Below are positions 40,280 through 48,899 of a DNA stretch of 64,000 nucleotides, one piece after another (position 1 is the stretch's first letter; each line of letters opens with the position of its first letter). The translations under genes were made by a program, and so were the position numbers. This DNA comes from Streptomyces sp. ATexAB-D23. GTDB taxonomy: Bacteria > Actinomycetota > Actinomycetes > Streptomycetales > Streptomycetaceae. The stretch lies in NCBI RefSeq assembly GCF_000373645.1, contig NZ_KB892014.1:62001-126000 (forward strand), read 5' to 3'. The notes beneath the pieces were generated by a model. That model worked only from the letters and a program-made list of their open reading frames with translations. It did not search any database and was not told the origin of the DNA.

Positions 40280-41680
40280 TCACCGGAACTCCGAGAGCCT
40301 GCGGTTGACCCCGACGATGGCCGCGACCGCGCCCAGCACGGCCAGGACCGCCGCGCCGACCGGCAGGCCGCCCAGGGCGCCGCGCCCGTCCTCCGCGGCC
40401 CGGGTGAAGTCGCTCTGTTCGTGGTCGAGCGCCGTGCGCAGGGCCTCGTCCACCTTCGTGAAGGACTCGCCCGTGGAGTTCTTCTGCCCGATGATCTGCT
40501 CCAGGGCGGTGTCGTAGTCGCCGCTGTCGTCGGCCTTGCGGGCGGTCCGGTGGCGGCCCTGCCACTCGGTGACCGCCTTGGCGGCCGCGGCCACCGGCTT
40601 GCCGCCCTCGGTGTCACCGGTGTCCTCGGCGAGCTTCGCCGCCTCGGCCAGTTCCTCGCCGAGCGCCTTCATGCCCGCGTTGTAGTCCGTCTCGTACTTG
40701 TCGCTCTTGCCGTCGGCGGTGAGCACCGCGCCCCGGGCGACCACCGTGAGGTTCTCGTCGGCGCGCGCCTTCAGCGAGTCGATGCGCGCCCGGTTCAGCA
40801 CGTCCATGGACCGCTGCCCGTGCGAATCGGCCTGGGCCAGATCGGAGCGGGCCACGGTGTGGCCCACCGCCAGCCACAGCAGCAGCACCGTCGCCGCGGC
40901 CGTCGCGGCCAGCAGACCGTGGTTGAACACCCGGTTCGTGCGGCGGTAGTTGCGCCGCTGCGCCCAGAACAGCACCGCCAGCGCGACGATTCCGATGCCC
41001 AGCGAGAAGAACGGCCAGGCCCGCGCGGAGTGCTGGTCCCGGTCGAGCCGGCCGGTCTCCGCCTCGTACAGCCGCTCGGCGGCCGGCAGCAGCTGGCCGG
41101 ACATCTGCTGGTTCGCGTACCGCAGGTAGGCGCCGCCCAGCGGCAGACCCTGCCGGTTGGTGGCGCGGGCGCGCTCGATCAGACCCGTGTAGCGCGGCAG
41201 TCCCTCGTTGAGCGTGGTGATCTCGCGGCCGGACGCCGAGGAGGTGTCCGTGTGCGCCGCGGCCTTCACCAGCAGCCGGGACGCCTCCTCGATGTCCTTC
41301 ACGTACTGGTCGTGCACCGCGCGCGGCTCCCGCGGACCGGCCAGGAAGCCGCTCGCCGCCGCCGCGTCCGCGTCCGCCAGCGAGCGGTAGATGCCCGCCG
41401 CGTCCGCGCTGAGGGGCTGGCTGCGCTCCACCACGTCGTTGGCCGAGGCCGCGCGGTCGTTGATCTCGACCGCGGCCACCGCCCCGAACGCCAGGACCAG
41501 GAGCGCCAGTACGGCCCCGATGATCCGGAGCCTGCCCGGTTCGGTGGTCGCCGCGGCACGCAGCCGCTCGACCGCGACCGCCCGGCCGCCGTGCTGCGGC
41601 GGCACGGGTACGGCCGCCGGCGCGGGTGGCTGCTCCGGCGCGCTGTGCGGCGCCCGGCGCACACTCGGCGGGTGTGTCAC
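40280..41680 (-). CDS. glnX: GlnX-like four-helix membrane sensor of the PknG cassette
   Basis: 466 residues. Membrane helices near residues 55-75 (IIGAVLALLVLAFGAVAAV), 235-255 (WPFFSLGIGIVALAVLFWA), 265-285 (GLLAATAAATVLLLWLAVG) and at the C-terminus (LPVGAAVLAVLGAVAAIVG) flank two extracytoplasmic helical domains that look like chemoreceptor four-helix bundles. Same size and layout as mycobacterial GlnX (Rv0412c), which receives the ligand state of GlnH and signals to PknG. GTG 41680 is preceded by GGGGGAGG at 5 bases; it ends 11 bases before the glnH-like gene. It is the first gene of the cassette. Confidence 0.88.
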   Translation of the reverse strand: MTHPPSVRRAPHSAPEQPPAPAAVPVPPQHGGRAVAVERLRAAATTEPGRLRIIGAVLALLVLAFGAVAAVEINDRAASANDVVERSQPLSADAAGIYRSLADADAAAASGFLAGPREPRAVHDQYVKDIEEASRLLVKAAAHTDTSSASGREITTLNEGLPRYTGLIERARATNRQGLPLGGAYLRYANQQMSGQLLPAAERLYEAETGRLDRDQHSARAWPFFSLGIGIVALAVLFWAQRRNYRRTNRVFNHGLLAATAAATVLLLWLAVGHTVARSDLAQADSHGQRSMDVLNRARIDSLKARADENLTVVARGAVLTADGKSDKYETDYNAGMKALGEELAEAAKLAEDTGDTEGGKPVAAAAKAVTEWQGRHRTARKADDSGDYDTALEQIIGQKNSTGESFTKVDEALRTALDHEQSDFTRAAEDGRGALGGLPVGAAVLAVLGAVAAIVGVNRRLSEFR

Positions 41681-42005
41681 TCGACCTCCCCCTCGGTCAC
41701 TGACGGCGGCCCGCCCCCCGGCCGATCGGGGGACTGGTACCCGGCCAGAAGTATGGCCGCAGGGACCGGTACACACATCCAGAACGCCTGGATCGAGCAC
41801 CGGGCCCGTGGCGCGGCCGGCCGTGGCCGGCCGCGGTCAACAGCAATTCGATCAAGAGCTGAGCCGTTGATCAAGGCGAACGGCACGATCCCCCACCGGG
41901 CCGTCCTCCCCACCCTTCAACACGTCCGGGCCGACCGATCGGTTCCCGTACGCGCGAGGGCGCCCCACAACCCGAAGGCTACGGGACGCCCCTGCCGCCC
42001 ATCCG
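41681..42005 (-). promoter_or_regulatory. Promoter/leader region of the PknG cassette and csnK 3' spacer
   Basis: 325 bases without a gene. On the minus strand a -35-like TTGATC (41869-41874) and a -10-like TCGAAT (41846-41851) are 17 bases apart and point toward the glnX-like gene. Just downstream, 41813-41834 is a perfect 10-bp inverted repeat (GCGGCCGGCC-GT-GGCCGGCCGC) that would lie in the 5' leader. 41957-41993 holds an imperfect hairpin (AGGGCGCCC...GGGACGCCCCT) that may terminate csnK. Confidence 0.55.
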
Positions 42006-42974
42006 TCAGGCGTACTGCGCACGCAGCCTGGTGTGCACCTCGGGCTCCGCACGCGTGTGGTCCAGGCCCAGCAGACCGGCGCCCAGCACGGGGGACTCCC
42101 GCACCACCCGCACCACCGCCTTCGGGGCCCGCTCCGCGAGGAGTTCGGCGATCCGGGCGTCCAACCGCGGGTGCCGGGCCGCCAGTACGCTGCCGCCCAG
42201 GACCACCGGGGCCTCCTCACCGAGCAGCCCCAGGCGGGACAGCGCGACCGAGGCCAGCGCCACGACCTCCTCGGCCAGCCGGTCCACCAGGGCCCGCGCC
42301 ACCGGGTCGCCGGCCGCGCTCGTCGCGAAGAGCACCGGCGTCAGCTCGTGCCGGCGCTCCGGCGCGATGCGGCCCAGGTGCAGCGCCTCGATCAGCGCGT
42401 ACATCGAACCGAGCCCGAAGTGCGCGGGGAGCGCGCGGGCCAGCTCGGTCGGCTCGCCGCGCCCGTCCTCGGCCCGCGAGGCGAACCACATCGCCTCCTC
42501 GGACAGACCCGAACCGCCGCCCCAGTCACCGGAGATCCGGCCTATCGCGGGGAAGCGCGCGGTCCGCCCGTCCGGCACCATGCCGACGCAGTTGATCCCC
42601 GCGCCGCACACCACGGCCACCCCGCGCGGCTCGTCCACCCCGGCCCGCAGGATCGCGAAGGTGTCGTTGCGCACCTCGACCGTGCGGCCCCAGCCGCGCG
42701 CGCCGAGCGCCTCGGTCAGCTGCTCCTCCTCGACCGGCAGATCGGCGTTGGCGAGGCAGGCGGACACATGGGCGACCTCCCCGGTGTCCACGCCGGCCGA
42801 GGCCAGCACCCGCTCCACCGCCGCGCCGAGCACATCCACCGCCGTACCGATACCGACCACGGGCGGCTGGAAGCCGCCGCCCCTGGCCGTGGACAGCACC
42901 GTGCCGTCCGCACCGATGAGTGCCACATCGGTCTTGCTGTTCCCCGCGTCGATCGCGAGGACCGAACCGTTCAC
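42006..42974 (-). CDS. csnK: N-acetylglucosamine kinase-like (BadF/BadG/RecA-ASKHA) sugar kinase
   Basis: 322 residues, an ASKHA-fold kinase. Phosphate 1 loop VLAIDAGNSKTDVALIGADG at the N-terminus; central VAVVCGAGINCVG; SGDWGGGSGLSEEA near residue 150 (adenosine/phosphate 2 region); VVLGGSVLAARHP near the C-terminus. It is expected to phosphorylate glucosamine or its oligomers after uptake. Last gene of the csn operon. Its GTG overlaps the stop of csnH (GTGA), so both are co-translated. The symbol follows the recalled Streptomyces csnREFGHK order. Confidence 0.9.
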   Translation of the reverse strand: MNGSVLAIDAGNSKTDVALIGADGTVLSTARGGGFQPPVVGIGTAVDVLGAAVERVLASAGVDTGEVAHVSACLANADLPVEEEQLTEALGARGWGRTVEVRNDTFAILRAGVDEPRGVAVVCGAGINCVGMVPDGRTARFPAIGRISGDWGGGSGLSEEAMWFASRAEDGRGEPTELARALPAHFGLGSMYALIEALHLGRIAPERRHELTPVLFATSAAGDPVARALVDRLAEEVVALASVALSRLGLLGEEAPVVLGGSVLAARHPRLDARIAELLAERAPKAVVRVVRESPVLGAGLLGLDHTRAEPEVHTRLRAQYA

Positions 42975-44236
42975 GCCCACGGGAGGTGCTCCCGGTTGTG
43001 CGCGATCAGCTTGTCGGTGAGCGCCTCGGCGTACTCGAACTGGCCGATCAGGGGGTGCGCGAGCAGCGCCTTGAACACCCGGTCCCGGCCGCCGTGCAGC
43101 GCGGCCTGGAGCGCCAGGTGCTCGTACGCCGTGACGTTGGCGATCAGCCCCGCGTACATCGGGTCCAGGGCCGGCACGGCGAGCGGCGTCGCGCCCGAGG
43201 CGTCGACCTTCGCCTGCACCTCGATCACCGCGTCGTCCGGCAGGAACGGCAGGGTGCCGTTGTTGTACGTGTTCACCACCTGGTGCGAGGAGCCGCTGCC
43301 GCCGAGCAGGCCGGCTGCGAGGTCCACGGCGGCCTCCGAGTAGAAGGCGCCGCCGCGCTTGGCGAGCAGCGCGGGCTTCTCGGCCAGCTCCGGATCGCCG
43401 TACATCGCCAGGAGTTCCTTCTCCATGGCGGCGACCTCGGCCGCCCGCGAGGGCTTGGTGCCCATCTCGCGCACGACCTGGTCGTGCGCGTAGAAGTAGC
43501 GCAGGTAGTACGAGGGGACGACGCCGAGGCGGTCCACGATCGCGCGCGGCATGTGCAGGTCGTCCGCGATGGCGTCGCCGTGTTCGGCGATCAGCCGCGG
43601 CAGGACGTCCTCGCCCTCGGGGCCGCCGAGGCGCACCCCCAGCTCCCACGTCAGGTGGTTGAGCCCGACGTGGTCGAGGTGCACCTCGCCGGGGGTCACG
43701 TCGAGGAGCGCGGCGAACTTGCGCTGGAAGCCGATCGCCACGTTGCACAGGCCGACGGCCTTGTGGCCGGCCTGGAGCAGCGCGCGGGTGACGATGCCCA
43801 CCGGGTTGGTGAAGTCGATGATCCAGGCGTCCGGGTTGGTGCGCCGGACCCGTTCGGCGATGTCCAGGACGACCGGGACGGTGCGCAGGGCCTTGGCGAG
43901 GCCGCCGGCCCCGGTGGTCTCCTGGCCGACGCAGCCGCACTCCAGCGGCCAGGTCTCGTCCCGGTTGCGGGCGGCCTGGCCGCCGACGCGCAGCTGGAGC
44001 AGGACGGCGTCGGCGCCGGCGACTCCCGCGTCGACGTCCGATGTGGTGACGATGCGCCCCGGGTGGCCCTGCCTGGCGAAGATCCGCCGGGCGAGGCCGC
44101 CCACGAGTTCGAGCCGGTCGGCGGCCGGGTCGACGAGGACCAGCTCCTCGACCGGCAGCGTGTCACGCAGCCGGGCGAATCCGTCGATCAGTTCAGGGGT
44201 GTAGGTGGACCCGCCACCCACTACTGCGAGCTTCAT
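42971..44236 (-). CDS. csnH: GH4-family NAD-dependent glycosidase (6-phospho-glycosidase type)
   Basis: 421 residues. N-terminal Rossmann motif KLAVVGGGSTYTPELIDGF binds NAD; the GH4 metal/substrate residues appear in LCNVAIGFQRKFAALL (Cys/Asn block, about residue 170) and VGLNHLTWE (His, about 200). GH4 enzymes cleave glycosides by oxidation at C3 and need NAD and a divalent metal. In this operon the substrate is expected to be an imported glucosamine oligomer, perhaps phosphorylated by the kinase encoded next. Start ATG 44236; 3 bases after csnG. Confidence 0.92.
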   Translation of the reverse strand: MKLAVVGGGSTYTPELIDGFARLRDTLPVEELVLVDPAADRLELVGGLARRIFARQGHPGRIVTTSDVDAGVAGADAVLLQLRVGGQAARNRDETWPLECGCVGQETTGAGGLAKALRTVPVVLDIAERVRRTNPDAWIIDFTNPVGIVTRALLQAGHKAVGLCNVAIGFQRKFAALLDVTPGEVHLDHVGLNHLTWELGVRLGGPEGEDVLPRLIAEHGDAIADDLHMPRAIVDRLGVVPSYYLRYFYAHDQVVREMGTKPSRAAEVAAMEKELLAMYGDPELAEKPALLAKRGGAFYSEAAVDLAAGLLGGSGSSHQVVNTYNNGTLPFLPDDAVIEVQAKVDASGATPLAVPALDPMYAGLIANVTAYEHLALQAALHGGRDRVFKALLAHPLIGQFEYAEALTDKLIAHNREHLPWA

Positions 44237-44239
44237 GAA

Positions 44240-45151
44240 TCAGCCCTTTACTCCGGTCAGTGTGACGCCCTCGACAAAGGCCTTCTGTGCGAAGAAGAAG
44301 ACGACGATCACAGGGGCCATGACCAGAACGGTCGCGGCCATGGTCAGGTTCCAGTCGGTGTGGTGTGCGCCCTTGAAGGACTCCAGTCCGTAACTCAGGG
44401 TCCAGGCCGCCGGGTTCTCGGAGGCGTAGATCTGCGGGCCGAAGTAGTCGTTCCAGGCGTAGAAGAACTGGAAGAGGGCGACCGCGGCGATGCCCGGCTT
44501 GGCCATCGGCACCACGACGCGCAGCAGGGTGCGCAGTTCGCCGCAGCCGTCGACCTTCGCCGCGTCGAGGTACTCGTCGGGGATGGTCAGCAGGAACTGC
44601 CGCAGCAGGAAGATGGAGAACGCGTCACCGAAGGCCATCGGGATGATCAGCGGCCACAGCGTGCCGGACAGGTCCAGCTGCTTGGCCCAGAACAGGTACA
44701 TCGGGATGACCACCACCTGCGGCGGCAGCATCATCATCGAGATGACGAGCATCAGCGACAGATGCCGCCCGCGGAAGCGGAACTTGGCGAGCGCGTACGC
44801 CACCGGCAGCGAGGAGACCACCGTCAGGACGGTGCCCGCGCCCGCGTACAGCAGGGTGTTCTTCCACCAGGTCAGAAAGCCCGGGGTGTCGAACACCTTC
44901 TTGTAGTTGGCCCACTCGAAGGGGTGCGGCCACAGGTCACGGGTGAGTGCCTGCTGGTCGCTCATCAGCGAGGTGAGCAGGAGGAAGACGAACGGCAGCA
45001 CGAAGAAGAGGGCGGCCGCCACGCCCAGCGCGTGCACGGCGATCCAGTGCAGCAGCGCCTTGCGGCGTGCGACGCGCCGGGCCGGGGTGTCGGGGTCGTT
45101 CGCCGGGCCCGCGGTCTTCGGGATGTCGAGAACCTGCGCCACGTCACTCAC
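44240..45151 (-). CDS. csnG: Sugar ABC transporter permease (MalG-like)
   Basis: 303 residues with six membrane helices (FFVLPFVFLLLTSLMS, GAGTVLTVVSSLPVAYAL and others). The cytoplasmic EAA loop is in DAAKVDGCGELRTLLRVVVP. It is the second permease of a carbohydrate uptake ABC system; the ATPase is not in the operon and is probably the shared MsiK. The GTG start overlaps the csnF stop by 8 bases. Confidence 0.92.
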   Translation of the reverse strand: MSDVAQVLDIPKTAGPANDPDTPARRVARRKALLHWIAVHALGVAAALFFVLPFVFLLLTSLMSDQQALTRDLWPHPFEWANYKKVFDTPGFLTWWKNTLLYAGAGTVLTVVSSLPVAYALAKFRFRGRHLSLMLVISMMMLPPQVVVIPMYLFWAKQLDLSGTLWPLIIPMAFGDAFSIFLLRQFLLTIPDEYLDAAKVDGCGELRTLLRVVVPMAKPGIAAVALFQFFYAWNDYFGPQIYASENPAAWTLSYGLESFKGAHHTDWNLTMAATVLVMAPVIVVFFFAQKAFVEGVTLTGVKG

Positions 45152-46085
45152 CTGCCTGGATCAGTCCGCTGCGGCGCCGCATCAGCAGTGCGGTGAACGC
45201 CATGGCGAGGACGAAGAGAACGAGCGCGACCACACAGGCGGAGCCGTAGTCGAAGCGCTGGAAACCGAGGTTGTAGACGAGCTGCGGAAGCGTCAGTGTC
45301 GACTTGTCGGGATAGCCCGGTTCGAACTGCTGGCCCGAGCCGCCCATCACCCCCGACGCGACCTTCCCGGCCACCAGGGGCTGGGTGTAGTACTGCATCG
45401 TCTGGATGATGCCGGTGACCACGGCGAACATGATGATCGGCGAGATGTTCGGCAGCGTGACGTAGCGGAACCGGTGGTATGCGGTCGCCCCGTCCAGCTC
45501 CGCCGCCTCGTACTGCTCCTTGGGTACGTCGAGCAGCGCGGCCATGAAGATCACCATCAGGTCGCCCACCCCCCACACCGCGAGGGCGGTCAGCGCCGGC
45601 TTGGACCAGGTCGCGTCGGTGAACCAGCCCGGGGTTCCCATCCCGAGGTCACCGAGGATCGAGTTGACCGGCCCGGTGCCGGGGTTGAGCAGGAAGACGA
45701 AGCCCAGCGTGGCGGCGACCGGAGGCGCCAGGTACGGCAGGTAGAACAGCGTCCGGAAAACTCCCGTACCCGTCTTGATCTTGGTGATCAGCAGCCCGAC
45801 ACCGAGCCCGAAGACCACCCGGCAGGCGACCATGACCACGACCAGCCACAGCGTGTTGCGCAGTGCCGGCCAGAACAGCGGGTATTCGTTGAAGACGAAC
45901 GACCAGTTCTTCAGGCCGCTGAACTCGGGGGCGGCGAACCCGTCGTAGCTGGTGAAGGAGAAGTAGAGCGTGGAGACCAGCGGGTAGGCGAAGAAGACGC
46001 AGAACCCGATCAGCCACGGCGACATGAAGGCCGCCGTCCGAAGCGCCGACCTGCGGCGCTTCGAACGGAGTGTGTACGTGCTCAT
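45144..46085 (-). CDS. csnF: Sugar ABC transporter permease (MalF-like)
   Basis: 313 residues, six helices (SPWLIGFCVFFAYPLVSTLYF, LWLVVVMVACRVVFGLGVGL, VVALVLFVLAMAFTALL). The EAA loop is AAELDGATAYHRFRYVTLPNI. Start ATG 46085; the basic N-terminus RSKRRRS orients the first helix. First permease of the glucosamine-oligosaccharide importer, lying 10 bases after the binding-protein gene. Confidence 0.92.
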   Translation of the reverse strand: MSTYTLRSKRRRSALRTAAFMSPWLIGFCVFFAYPLVSTLYFSFTSYDGFAAPEFSGLKNWSFVFNEYPLFWPALRNTLWLVVVMVACRVVFGLGVGLLITKIKTGTGVFRTLFYLPYLAPPVAATLGFVFLLNPGTGPVNSILGDLGMGTPGWFTDATWSKPALTALAVWGVGDLMVIFMAALLDVPKEQYEAAELDGATAYHRFRYVTLPNISPIIMFAVVTGIIQTMQYYTQPLVAGKVASGVMGGSGQQFEPGYPDKSTLTLPQLVYNLGFQRFDYGSACVVALVLFVLAMAFTALLMRRRSGLIQAGE

Positions 46086-46095
46086 CGTGGCGGCT

Positions 46096-47433
46096 CTACT
46101 TCGCCTGGGCGATCGCCGCGTCGATTTCCTTCGCGGTCTTCTCCAGGCCGGCCGCGATGTCCTTCTGCTTGCCCTTCTCGACGTCGAAGCCGAGGTTCTG
46201 GAGGGAGACCAGGTAGGCGCCACCGTTCACCGAGGGCGGGGTGGTCGTGGACTTCGGGTTCGCCGCGATGTCCAGGAAGGTCTTGAAGCGGGGGTCGTAC
46301 TTCAGCCTCGGCGACTTCAGCGCCTCCAGCGTGGAGGGCACGTTGTTGATCGCGTTGGCGAAGTCCACCACCGCGTCGGTGTCGGTCGTCATGAACTTCA
46401 CCAGCTCCCACGCGGCGTTCTGCTTGCCGGACGTCGCCGCGATCCCGGCGATGGTGCCGGTCAGATAGCCCTTGCCGTAGGTGTCGGCCTCGTCGTCGGC
46501 GACGGGCATCGGGGCCACGCCGATCTCGAACTCCGGCTTGGTCTCCTCGGCCATGCCGAGCCGCCACTCGCCGTCCAGCTGCATGGCAACCTGGCCGGTG
46601 TGGAAGGGGTGCTTGGCGCCCCACTCGTCACCGAAGCCGGTCCGGAACTTCTCCAGCTTCTCGTAGCCGCCGAGCGAGTCGACCAGCTTCTTCTGGTTCG
46701 TCAGCATCGAGGCGAACGCCGGGTCCTCGGCGATGTTCGACTTGCCGTCCGCGTCGAAGTACTCCGGGTTCCAGCCGCCGAGGTAGTGCTCGGTGGTGGA
46801 CTCGTAGCCGTGGTAGTTCGGCATGAAGCCCAGCTGCTCGTACGAGTCGCCCTTGGTCTTCGTCAGCTTCTTCGCGTCGGCCGCGAACTCCGACCAGGTC
46901 TTCGGCGGGTTCGCGATGCCGGCCGCCTCGAACGCGTCCTTGTTGTAGTACAGCCCGTACGCGTCACCCAGCAGCGGCACCGTGCAGCGCACCCCGTCGA
47001 ACTGGGTGTACTCGTTCATCGCCTTCGGGAAGGTGGTGTCCGGGTCGATGCCGTCCTTCTTCAGGAACGGGTTGAGGTCCACGAACGCCTTCGAGGAGCA
47101 GAACTTGCCCACGTTGTTCGTGGTGAACGAGGACACCACGTCCGGCGCCTTGGAACCACCGGTGCGCAGCGCCTGGTTGATCTTGTCGTCGGTCATGTTG
47201 CCGACGACCTTCACATGGATGTTGGGGTGCGCCTTCTCGAAGGCGGCGATCGTCGCCTCGATCCCCTTCACCTCGCCCGGCGCGCTCCAGCCGTGCCAGA
47301 AGGTGATGGTCGTGTCCTTGGACGCGTCATCGCTGGCACCGGAGCTGCTCTGCCCGGTACAGGCGGAGGCGAACAGGGCTATCGCGGCGGTCGCGGCGAG
47401 TGCGGCGGCCGGCTTCCGGCGGTTTCCGGACAT
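46096..47433 (-). CDS. csnE: Sugar-binding lipoprotein of ABC importer
   Basis: 445 residues. Lipoprotein signal with lipobox FASAC (Cys25). The body is a solute-binding family 1 protein: ITFWHGWSAPGEVKGIEATI, FEKAHPNIHVKVV, DGVRCTVPLLGDAYGLYYNK and WELVKFMTTDTD. By gene order it is the chitosan-derived glucosamine-oligosaccharide receptor of the csn operon. SD GGGAGA lies 7 bases upstream of the ATG. The 71-base gap from csnR holds no clear operator. Confidence 0.92.
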   Translation of the reverse strand: MSGNRRKPAAALAATAAIALFASACTGQSSSGASDDASKDTTITFWHGWSAPGEVKGIEATIAAFEKAHPNIHVKVVGNMTDDKINQALRTGGSKAPDVVSSFTTNNVGKFCSSKAFVDLNPFLKKDGIDPDTTFPKAMNEYTQFDGVRCTVPLLGDAYGLYYNKDAFEAAGIANPPKTWSEFAADAKKLTKTKGDSYEQLGFMPNYHGYESTTEHYLGGWNPEYFDADGKSNIAEDPAFASMLTNQKKLVDSLGGYEKLEKFRTGFGDEWGAKHPFHTGQVAMQLDGEWRLGMAEETKPEFEIGVAPMPVADDEADTYGKGYLTGTIAGIAATSGKQNAAWELVKFMTTDTDAVVDFANAINNVPSTLEALKSPRLKYDPRFKTFLDIAANPKSTTTPPSVNGGAYLVSLQNLGFDVEKGKQKDIAAGLEKTAKEIDAAIAQAK

Positions 47434-47504
47434 GGTGGTGTCTCCCGGTGAAGGGGTGGGCAGGAAGGACGGAACGTGTACGGGGAAGCGGGGGGCGTGA
47501 GGGG

Positions 47505-48734
47505 TCAGCGCGAGGTGTCGAACACTTCGTCGCGGGTGGTGGCGAGCGCGCTCTCCAGCGCGCCGCGCAGAACGGGCCGGTCGGTGACGTCTCCGGCGAT
47601 CAGCCGGGGCCTGGACGCCGCGAGCTGGGCCAGCTCCGCGGCGACCCGGGCGCGCAGCGGCTCGGCGCCGGCCGAGAACAGCTCGCCGGACAGGACCACG
47701 ATCTCCGGGTCGAGCACGGCGACCATGGAGGCGAGACCGGTCGCCAGGCCGGTGGCGAACTGGTCGAGCAGCCGGCCGTACGGCCCGCCCTCCTCCTCGC
47801 CGTCCGCCACGGCCCCGGCGGCCCGGCCGACCAGCGCGGCGGCGATCTCGTGATGGGTGCCGCTGCCGCGCACCGCCTCGTCCTCGATGCCGAGTTCCCG
47901 GGCCAGCCTGGCGAGCACCTGGGCGCCGGCCAGCTCCTGGAAGCCGCCCGCGTTGGCCTTGGTGACCTGGCGGACCAGCGGCGCCCCCGGCACCGGCAGG
48001 AAGCCGACCTCGCCGGCGCCGCCGGTGAAGCCGCGGTGCAGCCGGCCGTTGATGACGAGTGCGGCGCCCAGCCCCTCCTCGTTCCACAGCAGGACGAAGT
48101 CGTCGTGGCCCCGGGCCGCGCCGAGCCGCTGTTCGGCCACCGCGACGAGGTTCACGTCGTTCTCGTACTCCACCGGCATCGGCAGCACGGCCGCCAGCTC
48201 GTCCAGCAGGGTGGGGGAGTGCCAGCCGGGCAGGTGCGAGGCGTAGCGCAGCCGGCCCGTGCCCGGGTCGAAGGCGCCGGGGGTGCCGATGACCACCCGG
48301 TGCACGTCGGACCGGGTCAGTCCGGCGTCCTTGACCGCCCCGTCCAGCGCCCCGGTCACCTGCCGCACCACACTGTCGGCGCGCCGCCCGGGGGTGCGCA
48401 GCTCGAACCTGCCCACCGTCTCGCCGGTCACATCGGCGACGGCGGCGACGATCCGGTGGGCGTTCACATCGAGCCCGGCCACATGGGCGGCCGAGGCGTT
48501 GACGGCGTACAGCTGGGCGTTGGGTCCGGGGCGCCCGGCGGCGGTCCCGGTGGCGACGACGAGCCCGGCGGCTTCGAGGCGGGCCAGGAGCTGGGAGGCG
48601 GTGGGCTTGGAGAGGCCGGTGAGCTTCCCGATCCTGGTCCGCGAGAGGGGGCCGTGCTCCAGCAGCAGATCGAGGGCGGCCCGGTCGTTCATGGCGCGCA
48701 GAACGCGGGGGGTGCCCGGCGTGGTTCCGGCCAT
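47505..48734 (-). CDS. csnR: ROK-family repressor of the chitosan-oligosaccharide operon
   Basis: 409 residues. N-terminal winged helix (LLEHGPLSRTRIGKLTGLSK, PTASQLLARLEAAGLV, residues about 20-60) precedes a ROK sugar-binding domain: VAGLDVNAHRIVAAVADVTG, VIGTPGAFDPGTGRL, ENDVNLVAVAEQRLG, GLGAALVINGRLHRGFTGGAGEVGFLP. The classic ROK CxCGxxGC zinc motif is not evident. CsnR represses csnA and this operon in Streptomyces and is released by glucosamine oligomers. Start ATG 48734 was chosen by family length; 24 bases upstream lies the perfect palindrome 48758-48772. Confidence 0.92.
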   Translation of the reverse strand: MAGTTPGTPRVLRAMNDRAALDLLLEHGPLSRTRIGKLTGLSKPTASQLLARLEAAGLVVATGTAAGRPGPNAQLYAVNASAAHVAGLDVNAHRIVAAVADVTGETVGRFELRTPGRRADSVVRQVTGALDGAVKDAGLTRSDVHRVVIGTPGAFDPGTGRLRYASHLPGWHSPTLLDELAAVLPMPVEYENDVNLVAVAEQRLGAARGHDDFVLLWNEEGLGAALVINGRLHRGFTGGAGEVGFLPVPGAPLVRQVTKANAGGFQELAGAQVLARLARELGIEDEAVRGSGTHHEIAAALVGRAAGAVADGEEEGGPYGRLLDQFATGLATGLASMVAVLDPEIVVLSGELFSAGAEPLRARVAAELAQLAASRPRLIAGDVTDRPVLRGALESALATTRDEVFDTSR

Positions 48735-48757
48735 GATCTCTGCCACCTGCCCTCTGT

Positions 48758-48772
48758 TAGGAAAGTTTCCTA
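48758..48772. promoter_or_regulatory. CsnR-type operator
   Basis: Perfect 15-base palindrome TAGGAAA-G-TTTCCTA, 24 bases upstream of the csnR start and on the path of the only transcript into csnR-E-F-G-H-K. Position and symmetry fit autorepression by the ROK regulator; the AT-rich arms stand out in this GC-rich sequence. Confidence 0.75.
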
Positions 48773-48863
48773 TTCGGTGAGAGGACCGTAGGGCGCCCGC
48801 CACCGCGGCGTCAATGGGCGGCACCCCGGTGGCAACCAAAGCGTTATCCGAGCGGCGACGGAA

Positions 48864-48893
48864 CCGGCCGGGACCTGTGCGGGCCCCGGCCGG
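48864..48893. terminator. Terminator of the MscS-channel gene
   Basis: 9-bp perfect inverted repeat CCGGCCGGG / CCCGGCCGG with a 12-base loop, 7 bases beyond the leftward mscS-like stop. Confidence 0.65.
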
Positions 48894-48899
48894 GGAGTG

